From positions 1 through 7,589 of the forward strand of contig USKL01000065.1 in assembly GCA_900555225.1 (NCBI GenBank): a stretch of DNA of 7,589 nucleotides, given 5' to 3'. Of this stretch, positions 1 to 5,861 are shown one piece after another (positions within the stretch are counted from its first letter, which is position 1; the number at the start of each line of letters is the position of its first letter). The DNA is from an uncultured Collinsella sp. (lineage in GTDB: Bacteria; Actinomycetota; Coriobacteriia; Coriobacteriales; Coriobacteriaceae). The notes under the pieces are model-generated. The model had not been told where the DNA came from. It made no database searches and saw nothing but the letters and a program-made list of their open reading frames with translations. Position numbers and translations under genes: made by a program.

Positions 1-33
1 TTGTCCCATCGCCCCATTATTTTTTAAAAAAGA

Positions 34-63
34 TTGTATCCCTTGGCTAACTTAGGGCATAAT
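34..63 (+). promoter_or_regulatory. Predicted sigma70-type promoter of eno
   Basis: A TTGTAT hexamer (34-39) and a CATAAT hexamer (58-63) are separated by 18 nt, giving a plausible housekeeping promoter. Transcription would begin near 70, leaving an untranslated leader of about 95 nt before the enolase start. The -10 lies between two copies of GGCTAACTTA (45-54 and 80-89), which could be a regulator site. This is motif reading only; no start site is known. Confidence 0.45.
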
Positions 64-89
64 GCAAAAAGTGCGACAAGGCTAACTTA
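45..89 (+). repeat. Direct repeat GGCTAACTTA flanking the eno -10
   Basis: GGCTAACTTA occurs at 45-54 and again at 80-89, a spacing of 35 bp. One copy lies in the promoter spacer and the other just downstream of the predicted transcription start. Exact 10-mers this close together in a promoter suggest a binding site for a regulator, but no regulator is identified and chance is possible. Confidence 0.35.
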
Positions 90-153
90 TGAACCTGCAC
101 GTCGCTACAGCGTGTAAGCCGCGTTGCCAAGCATTCAACCCGTTTCCAAGTGA

Positions 154-1455
<1,302 letters not shown>

Positions 1456-1527
1456 ACAGGCGAATTTGGCGAGGGGGAGGCTGACTCGGTTCCGCCCCGC
1501 CTTGGCTGGACGCCGCAAAGCGCTGTG

Positions 1528-1559
1528 GGCGCTGGGCCATATGGCTCAGCGCCTTTTTT
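1528..1559 (+). terminator. Intrinsic terminator of eno
   Basis: GGCGCTG (1528-1534) pairs with CAGCGCC (1547-1553). The stem continues through a G-T pair and GCC/GGC around an ATAT loop, and six T residues follow at 1554-1559. It lies 72 nt after the eno stop and separates eno from the division gene. Confidence 0.9.
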
Positions 1560-1598
1560 ATGTCGAGCAAAGGCCGCCGAAGGTGGTGCGCGCGCTCG

Positions 1599-1607
1599 TG
1601 CTATAAC
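1599..1607 (+). promoter_or_regulatory. Extended -10 promoter of divIC-ppx
   Basis: TGC followed by TATAAC (1602-1607) forms an extended -10 element. An alternative -10, TAGAAT, sits at 1608-1613. No good -35 hexamer is seen, which is common for extended -10 promoters. It lies after the eno terminator and about 44 nt before the divIC start, so it probably drives the divIC-ppx pair. Confidence 0.4.
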
Positions 1608-1650
1608 TAGAATACTTAGCGCAAACAAACCTCAACCGCACAAGGCGCAC

Positions 1651-2412
1651 ATGGATCAGATTTACGACAACAGGTACTATTCCGCCGGTTCGCGTGAGCC
1701 GTCGCCTCGCCGTGCGCGCACGGTGCAGCTCGGTGGGTCCGCCTACGCCGGCGCCGACCGCTCCATGCAGCGCCCGACAAGTACCTCGCGCCCCAATGCT
1801 CAAGTGAATACTTCATCAGATGGACCGGTGCGCCCGGCACGTTCGACACATGCGTCGCGTCCCTCGGCCCAGACGCACGACAGGTCGAGCAGGCCCTCGA
1901 ACCGTTTTTCGGGCTCGGACTTTATGCACTACGCCAACGACAACGCGGTGGTCAAGGCGATCTACGACTTTACCCACGGTCCTCAGCGAGGGCTATTCAT
2001 CGGCATCGTCGTTACCCTGGTGCTCGTGAGCCTGTATTTCCCCGTGCGCGACCTGTACGTGGCAAAGCGTTCGAGCGATATCTTGGCCAAGCAGGTCGAG
2101 ATTCGCCAGCAATACAATGATGGGCTGCAAAAAAGCGTCGACAAGCTGCTCTCGGAGGAGGGTATCAAGGATGCGGCATCCGAGGACCTGGGCTTGGTGA
2201 TGCCCGGCGAGAAGAGGATTGAAGTGCAGGGTCTGGACGAGGATTCGGATTCGTCGTCGAGCAAAAAGTCCTCAAACGCCAAGAATGCCAGTGAAGTGGC
2301 CAAAGAGATCGAAGAGGTCGGCAAGGACGCACCGTGGTACATCAAGACGCTCGATATGCTGTTTGGATTTAACGGCGTCGAGGGCCAGACGGTCGCGTCC
2401 AACGGCAAATAG
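1651..2412 (+). CDS. DivIC/FtsB-family septum formation initiator
   Basis: Predicted bitopic division protein of 253 residues. Family members (FtsB/DivIC) act at the septum in a complex with FtsL and FtsQ/DivIB. Residues 1-112 are polar, rich in Ser, Arg and Pro, and probably disordered in the cytoplasm. One membrane segment follows (about 114-132, GLFIGIVVTLVLVSLYFPV), then a coiled-coil stretch (about 133-175, with heptad-like AKQVEIRQQYNDGLQKSVDKL) and the family's closing motif EDLGLVMPGEKRIEV (178 onward). The last 60 residues are an acidic/Ser-rich linker and a tail with WYIKTLDMLFGF. The chosen ATG has a modest AAGG site. The frame stays open upstream to a GTG at 1525, but that lies inside the eno terminator and before the promoter, so it was rejected. 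Position between eno and ppx matches other actinobacteria. The long N-terminal extension is larger than in short FtsB proteins. Family call good, exact name (divIC or ftsB) uncertain. Confidence 0.85.
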   Translation: MDQIYDNRYYSAGSREPSPRRARTVQLGGSAYAGADRSMQRPTSTSRPNAQVNTSSDGPVRPARSTHASRPSAQTHDRSSRPSNRFSGSDFMHYANDNAVVKAIYDFTHGPQRGLFIGIVVTLVLVSLYFPVRDLYVAKRSSDILAKQVEIRQQYNDGLQKSVDKLLSEEGIKDAASEDLGLVMPGEKRIEVQGLDEDSDSSSSKKSSNAKNASEVAKEIEEVGKDAPWYIKTLDMLFGFNGVEGQTVASNGK

Positions 2413-2432
2413 CGCCCGGAGGGGAGCTCGCA

Positions 2433-3412
2433 ATGACAAATTGCAAACGCTATAAGGTGGCCGCGATCGACCTGGGAACGGTGTCGTCGCGACTGGTGTT
2501 GGCCCAGGTCGAGGGCGGGGCAATCGTGGAATCGTCCAAGCATACCGAGATTACCGATCTGGGTGAGGGCGTGGACGCGACGGGCCGCTTTTGCGAGGCG
2601 GCCGTTGAGCGCGTGCTCGCTGCGTGCCGCATGTTTGTGGACGAGGCTCGTGCCTTTGGGGCCGCGTGCATCTGCACCACCTGCACGAGCGCCGCGCGTG
2701 ATGCGTCCAACGCAGCACTGCTGCTGGACGGCCTGCGCGATCTGGGGCTTGAGCCACAGGTGATTCCGGGCGAGGTCGAGGCACGCCTGACGTTTTTTGG
2801 CGTGGCGCACGACTTTGCCGGCGAGCGCATCATTGTTGCCGATTCGGGCGGCGGATCCACGGAGCTCGCGACGGGCGTCTATGCGCCGGAGCGTGGCATC
2901 TTTGCGCTAGAAGGGACGCGCTCGCTGGACATTGGCTGCCGCCGCGTGACGGAGCGGCACGCGGCGAGCTTGCTGCCGCTGCCGCGTGGGCAGGCGAGCA
3001 GTTCGCCGCCTATTTTGAAGGCCTGCCCAGCGACTTTGAGCGCGCCGAGCGTCTGGTCGCGGTGGGTGGCACGGTGACTACGCTGGTGGCTCTGGTCCAC
3101 GAGCTGGAACCGTACGATTCGAGCTTTGTGCACCTGCGCGAGCTGTCGCTGGAGCAGGTTTCGGCCGCTATCGAGCGCATGTCTGTGTTGGACGCGGAAG
3201 GTATCGCCGCGCTACCGGGCGTGCAGCCCAAGCGCGCGGGCGTGATTCTGGCCGGCGCCGTGGTGATCCGCGAGCTCATGCGTGCCGGCGGCTACAAGAC
3301 GCTCACCGTAAGCGAGAACAGCCTACTCGCTGGCATGGCCGCCACCATCAACGAGGTTCTCGACGGCGCGACTCCCACCATCGGCTGGACCCCGAGCCTG
3401 AGTGCTCTTTAA
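2433..3412 (+). pseudogene. Ppx/GppA phosphatase, frameshifted
   Basis: Exopolyphosphatase/guanosine pentaphosphatase of the ASKHA fold, which releases phosphate from polyphosphate or converts pppGpp to ppGpp. The ATG follows a strong GGAGGGGAG site, 20 nt after divIC. The first frame carries AIDLGTVSSRLVL (phosphate loop, Asp13), TSAARDASN (Thr85 onward), PGEVEARLTFFGV, DSGGGSTE (Asp137-Glu144) and SLDIGCRRVTER. It then turns into unrelated sequence and stops at 3075-3077. The family sequence resumes in the -1 frame from about 2966 (ELAAAAAWAGEQFAAYFEGL), followed by VGGTVTTLVAL and GIAALPGVQPKRAGVILAGA, to the stop at 3410-3412. The switch lies near 2955-2966, with no slippery heptamer and no stop before it in the second frame. 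The joined product would also seem a few residues short between TER and ELAAA, so a small deletion of 3n+1 bases is likely. Either a recent inactivation or a sequencing error. The second frame also has a GTG at 3062 that could be miscalled as a gene. Confidence 0.85.
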
Positions 3413-3420
3413 CCGTCTTC

Positions 3421-3497
3421 CTCTGAGTTGCGGTGAAATAGTTCCTAAATAAGCTGGTAAACGGTATAAACAGGATCTATTCCACCGCAACTTAGAG
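3421..3497. repeat. Long inverted repeat (26-nt arms) after ppx
   Basis: Arms 3421-3446 and 3472-3497 are complementary over 26 nt with three mismatches (3425/3493, 3436/3482, 3442/3476), around a 25-nt loop. The core is AGTTGCGGTGAAATAG against CTATTCCACCGCAACT. It starts 9 nt after the ppx stop. There is no T-tract on either side, so it is not a textbook intrinsic terminator. It may act as a 3'-end stabilising hairpin or be a small REP/MITE-like element. Confidence 0.7.
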
Positions 3498-3508
3498 CCC
3501 CGCCGGCG

Positions 3509-3551
3509 TGTAAAAGAAACGAGCCCGCATCCCCGGGGGACACGAGCTCGT
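3509..3551 (-). terminator. Terminator-like hairpin on the minus strand
   Basis: ACGAGC (3519-3524) pairs with GCTCGT (3546-3551), with an inner TCCCC/GGGGA stem. Read on the minus strand the hairpin is followed directly by TTTCTTTTAC (plus strand 3509-3518), as in an intrinsic terminator. It would stop transcripts coming from the ssrA side. The plus strand has no T-tract after it. Confidence 0.5.
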
Positions 3552-3722
3552 AAACAATACGTGGTAGGGGCGGTGGGACGTCTGCGTATTTGCTGCGCAA
3601 ATACGCACCGGCTTCGGCCGCCTGTCGGCGTCCTCGCCCGCTCGCTACAAACGCTTCGCGTTTGCTTAACGCTCGCGCCCTGCATAGAGTTCGATTCTCC
3701 GCGGTACGGACTAGAAATAAAA
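3552..3722. other. Structured intergenic segment with several hairpins
   Basis: No credible protein gene is seen. Three hairpins stand out: an 11-bp stem TGCGTATTTGC/GCAAATACGCA (3583-3607, 3-nt loop), a CGGC-TTCG-GCCG stem-loop (about 3609-3620), and CAAACGC/GCGTTTG (3648-3664, TTC loop). At 3687-3703 there is an inverted copy of the tmRNA T-arm. The segment lies between two minus-strand terminators, so it could be a small minus-strand RNA, a read-through region of ssrA, or the remains of a mobile element. Confidence 0.5.
3687..3703 (+). repeat. Inverted 17-nt copy of the tmRNA T-arm
   Basis: GAGTTCGATTCTCCGCG at 3687-3703 on the plus strand is identical to the T-arm and acceptor-side sequence of the minus-strand tmRNA (complement at 3770-3786). 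The match ends at both sides. The T-stem at this copy has mismatches further out, and no other tRNA part surrounds it, so it is a fragment and not a tRNA gene. Confidence 0.7.
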
Positions 3723-3753
3723 AGGCAGGTAGATATAAATATCTACCTGCCTG
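3710..3753 (-). terminator. Intrinsic terminator of ssrA
   Basis: A 14-bp perfect stem (3723-3736 with 3739-3752; core GGCAGGTAGATAT/ATATCTACCTGCC) with a 2-nt top is followed on the minus strand by CCTTTTTATTTC. It begins only 8 nt after the CCA end of the tmRNA, the expected place for its terminator. Confidence 0.9.
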
Positions 3754-3760
3754 TTACGTA

Positions 3761-4124
3761 TGGTGGAGGCGCGGAGAATCGAACTCCGGTCCACGAAAGC
3801 CCCCTGATTGGCATCTCCAAGCTCAGTCGCTGGTTTAGTCTCGGACGCTTTGCGCGCAGCGACACGCTCGCGGCGTCCTAACCGGTTCGGTCTTAGCCTG
3901 CGCCATACCGATTACGTGCGCAGGAGCATTCCCCTAACATGACGTCGCGCCGGTGTCGGGGAAATCACCGGGTTGACGCGCCGCTATAAACTAAGCAGCG
4001 AGAGCCATAGGCTCAAAAGAAGAGTTGTTGTCAATTCAATTTGACGGTACCCCTGTTTAACGAGGCGAGGAGACCTCGGCTTGCTTCCTCTCTCAGAGCT
4101 ATCGTGTCGAAACCAGTCGCCCCC
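3761..4124 (-). ncRNA. ssrA: tmRNA (transfer-messenger RNA)
   Basis: One-piece tmRNA of 364 nt that rescues stalled ribosomes with SmpB and adds a degradation tag. The 5' end GGGGGCG (4124-4118) pairs with CGCCTCC before the encoded ACCA at 3761-3764, giving a 7-bp acceptor stem with one G-U pair. The start shows the typical GGGGGCGACTGGTTTCGACA, and the end carries the T-arm GGAGTTCGATTCTCC. The tag frame reads GAC AAC AAC TCT TCT TTT GAG CCT ATG GCT CTC GCT GCT TAG (4032-3991), that is DNNSSFEPMALAA. The frame has a TGA at 4038-4036, so only ATT (4035-4033) or GAC (4032-4030) can be the resume codon. An A four bases before GAC, as in E. coli and Bacillus, favours GAC. CCA is encoded. The terminator follows at once; no convincing promoter was found upstream. 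Confidence 0.96.
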
Positions 4125-4299
4125 GAATGTCGGGAAAGTCTGGATGGTATCGGGCCTGCAAACACCCGATAACCGTCGACTTTTCAAGGAACATGCAGGG
4201 CGAGCCCCGCTTGTGGAGTGTTATCTTACCACGTTCTGAAAGCGGACAGCTGTTCTATGCACGAGCTGTGAAGACCCCAATGTGCGCCGCACTTCGCAC

Positions 4300-4327
4300 T
4301 TTTGCTACCGATCGCGTAACGTATATT
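4300..4327 (+). promoter_or_regulatory. Possible promoter of the 144-residue protein gene
   Basis: TATATT (4322-4327) is a good -10 in an AT-rich patch 36 nt before the start codon. The -35 candidate TTTTGC (4300-4305), 16 nt upstream, is weak. The intergenic stretch 4125-4363 otherwise shows only a 7-bp inverted repeat TATCGGG/CCCGATA (4148-4171) just upstream of the tmRNA 5' end. Confidence 0.35.
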
Positions 4328-4363
4328 TTCGCCAAGCAAAATTGACCCGTCGAAAGGACCGTT

Positions 4364-4798
4364 ATGGATACCAAGCAGCAGCTCGTCAATGCCCTCGCAG
4401 GCCTGGGCTCAACCATTACCGAAGCTATGGATGTCATCGAAGGTTTTGTACCGTGCGGACATCCCGCCCTCACGGTATCGAGCGCACTCGTCGCGCTGGA
4501 CGCTGACGATGATGCAGCACTCGCCCAGCAGCTTGAGACCGTCGAGGGCTTTATCGACCACGTGAGCGAGAACCGCGGCGTGGCCGCCTACCACGGCATC
4601 GAGGTCGAGCTCGCGGGTCCCAAAGCCAATCTGCTCGCAGCAATCCGCGAGGTAGGCGCCCTTATGCAGACCGCAGGCGTCAAGAACACCCAGGTCAACG
4701 AGTGGGTCTACCGCAGCCTGGCAGCACTCGACAGCTCCGACGAAAAGGCAGCCGAGCAGCTCGCAGAAAGTCCCGCCATCAAGGCCGAGCTTTTGTAA
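4364..4798 (+). CDS. Hypothetical acidic helical protein, 144 residues
   Basis: I do not recognise the family. The product is small, Ala/Glu/Asp-rich, and lacks a signal peptide or membrane segment, so a soluble, mainly helical cytoplasmic protein is likely. Visible stretches include LNALAGLG-like helices at the N-terminus (MDTKQQLVNALAGLGSTIT), a single Cys in FVPCGHPAL (about 31), and YHGIEVELAGPKANLLAAI in the middle. The C-terminus is again acidic and Ala-rich. The start is supported by GAAAGGA at 4352-4358, 5 nt before the ATG, and a -10-like TATATT upstream. It is probably monocistronic: divergent from ssrA and convergent with the toxin gene, with a hairpin at 4808-4844. A Cys-rich frame on the opposite strand (4409-4879) is a shadow with no ribosome site. 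Coding status is good, function unknown. Confidence 0.75.
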   Translation: MDTKQQLVNALAGLGSTITEAMDVIEGFVPCGHPALTVSSALVALDADDDAALAQQLETVEGFIDHVSENRGVAAYHGIEVELAGPKANLLAAIREVGALMQTAGVKNTQVNEWVYRSLAALDSSDEKAAEQLAESPAIKAELL

Positions 4799-4807
4799 AT
4801 AGCAGAC

Positions 4808-4844
4808 GCGGGCCCCTTGGTGCATCGTCGTCCAAGAGGCCCGC
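4808..4844. terminator. Hairpin between convergent genes
   Basis: GCGGGCC (4808-4814) pairs with GGCCCGC (4838-4844), and CTTGG (4816-4820) with CCAAG (4832-4836), with one C/A mismatch between the two stems and an 11-nt loop. It lies between the ends of the 144-residue gene and the PIN toxin gene, and probably ends transcription from both sides, although neither strand has a clean T-tract. Confidence 0.6.
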
Positions 4845-4856
4845 AAACAGTTCGCG

Positions 4857-5372
4857 TCAACCGATAGCCGCGCCACCACGTTCGGCCAAAGCCAGAATCG
4901 GCATCATTTGGCGCGGGGTCTTTGCTGCAAGATCGGCATGTTCGAGCAGCTTGCGATCGTTAGTTACCAAGTAATCGACCTGTGCGCGCTTGCATGCGGC
5001 GAGTACCAAGTTGTCCTCGTAATCGCGATGGAGCGTCAGATATTTATCGGCTAGCCACAGATCGGATGCATCTGCGCCCACGGCCGTGGCGTTTTCGGTC
5101 ATGTTCCGAACAAACGCCAACGCCGCATCGCCAATTGCACGGGCAGATGCCTCGTCGAGCGCTCCCCCGCTGGCAAGAACTCTACGCTTCAGCTCGTGTT
5201 GGACAACGTACAGCACGTCCTTGGCGATATGCACCGGAAAGAACAGCAACGCCCCCGTCTCCGTCGCCCGCCCAATAAACGCACGCGCGGCAAGCGACTC
5301 GGCATGGTCGACGCAAAACGAATCGACCCATACGTTGGCGTCCACCATGATCTTGAGGGGAGCTCCGCTCAC
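4857..5372 (-). CDS. PIN-domain ribonuclease toxin
   Basis: Predicted Mg2+-dependent RNase of the PIN fold, the toxin half of a type II toxin-antitoxin pair; 171 residues. Acidic residues that can form the metal site are Asp11 (MVDANVWVD), Asp117/Asp120 (DYEDNLVLAA) and Asp139 (YLVTNDRKLL). In VapC-type PINs a Glu usually lies after the first strand, but here the corresponding region reads FFPVHIAKDVLY, with Asp52 as the nearest acid. The frame starts with GTG at 5372, overlapping the antitoxin stop by 4 nt (GTGA), which implies translational coupling; an AAAAGGGG site lies 8 nt upstream. An ATG at 5348 (Met9) is an alternative start. Substrate RNA is unknown. The domain call is firm; toxin activity is inferred from the partner. 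Confidence 0.87.
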   Translation of the reverse strand: MSGAPLKIMVDANVWVDSFCVDHAESLAARAFIGRATETGALLFFPVHIAKDVLYVVQHELKRRVLASGGALDEASARAIGDAALAFVRNMTENATAVGADASDLWLADKYLTLHRDYEDNLVLAACKRAQVDYLVTNDRKLLEHADLAAKTPRQMMPILALAERGGAAIG

Positions 5373-5722
5373 AGGATCATCCCCTTTTGGCGATAATGCT
5401 CATCCATGGCGTCGGAATAGATTGTGTCCCAACCGCGATCGTCGGATACGGGCGACGCAGCGATGCCCAAATCTGCATAAAGCCGGTCTGCCGCTGCCCA
5501 CGACGCGGCGAACGGAGTATCGGGCGCGACGGCCTGCTGCCGGTCGTCGACGGCCGCAAGCACTTCCTCGCACTGCCCACCACCCTGCGCGACCTTGGCC
5601 ACCACCTTTTTGATGAGCTCGGGCAGTGACCCGCCCGAAAGCCGCAGCGCCTCCTCGGCACGGTTCTTGACCTGGCGATCTACGCGAACATTCACCTGTG
5701 CCATGCTGCCAACGGTAGCCAT
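5369..5722 (-). CDS. RelB/DinJ-like antitoxin
   Basis: 117-residue protein whose N-terminal half, MAQVNVRVDRQVKNRAEEAL (from Met7), fits a ribbon-helix-helix DNA-binding domain of the RelB/DinJ type. The C-terminal part (about 45-117), with acidic stretches and the end GWDTIYSDAMDEHYRQKGMIL, would bind and block the PIN toxin. The ATG at 5722 is chosen because AAGGTGAGG lies just before it. An ATG at 5704 (MAQVNVRV) is a possible alternative, and a GTG at 5767 falls in the promoter and was rejected. It is the first gene of a two-gene operon with the toxin. Such proteins usually repress their own promoter together with the toxin, and tandem palindromes at 5744-5761 fit this. A RelB-like antitoxin with a PIN toxin rather than a RelE toxin is a mixed pairing. 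Confidence 0.85.
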   Translation of the reverse strand: MATVGSMAQVNVRVDRQVKNRAEEALRLSGGSLPELIKKVVAKVAQGGGQCEEVLAAVDDRQQAVAPDTPFAASWAAADRLYADLGIAASPVSDDRGWDTIYSDAMDEHYRQKGMIL

Positions 5723-5743
5723 CTCAACCTCACCTTCAGCATT

Positions 5744-5761
5744 TGCTAGCAGTGCTAGCAC
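5744..5761. promoter_or_regulatory. Tandem TGCTAGCA palindromes, probable TA operator
   Basis: TGCTAGCA is a perfect 8-bp palindrome and occurs at 5744-5751 and 5753-5760, 9 bp apart; the second is extended to GTGCTAGCAC. A weaker CTAGCT core lies at 5773-5778. The pair sits at the expected transcription start of the antitoxin gene, where ribbon-helix-helix antitoxins bind. Binding is inferred. Confidence 0.65.
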
Positions 5762-5762
5762 G

Positions 5763-5791
5763 AGCATATATCCTAGCTAACATCTCGTCAA
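5763..5791 (-). promoter_or_regulatory. Promoter of the toxin-antitoxin operon
   Basis: On the minus strand TTGACG (plus strand 5786-5791) and TATGCT (5763-5768) are 17 nt apart, a good sigma70-type spacing. Transcription would start near 5756, inside the palindromes, and the antitoxin start is about 35 nt further on. Confidence 0.6.
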
Positions 5792-5842
5792 ACAAAAGAA
5801 GGCCTGCACCCTTGCGGCTGCGGTGCCGCCCGAATGCAGGCC
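5791..5842 (-). terminator. Terminator of the P-type ATPase gene
   Basis: GGCCTGCA (5801-5808) pairs with TGCAGGCC (5835-5842), with an inner GCGGC/GCCGC stem. On the minus strand it is followed by TTCTTTTGTT (plus strand 5791-5800). It ends transcription from the ATPase before the TA promoter. Confidence 0.85.
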
Positions 5843-5861
5843 ATATACTCAATCGAAAACG

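Noticed and set aside
1525..1650. Upstream GTG extension of the divIC frame
   Set aside because: It starts inside the eno terminator and before the predicted promoter, and the extra residues are not family-like.
1983..2810. Minus-strand open frame across divIC and ppx
   Set aside because: It spans two well-supported genes on the other strand and has no recognisable domain or ribosome site.
2955..2970. Programmed -1 frameshift in ppx
   Set aside because: No slippery heptamer is present around the switch, ppx is not known to be recoded, and residues seem to be missing at the joint.
3685..3710. A plus-strand tRNA gene at the T-arm-like sequence
   Set aside because: No D-arm, anticodon arm or acceptor stem can be formed around it; only the 17-nt T-arm fragment is present.
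3561..3881. Short plus-strand frames through the intergenic region and the tmRNA 3' end
   Set aside because: They run through hairpins, the ssrA terminator and the tmRNA itself, and have no ribosome site.
3984..4187. Minus-strand frame of 67 codons over the tmRNA 5' part
   Set aside because: It overlaps the tmRNA in a frame other than the tag; the ALAA-ending tag frame is the functional one.
4125..4200. Promoter of ssrA with TTGAAA (minus strand, 4187-4182) as -35
   Set aside because: No -10-like hexamer lies 16-18 nt downstream, and the distance to the tmRNA 5' end does not fit.
4409..4879. Minus-strand frame of 156 codons opposite the 144-residue gene
   Set aside because: Cys-rich shadow translation without a ribosome site; the plus-strand gene has a good start context.
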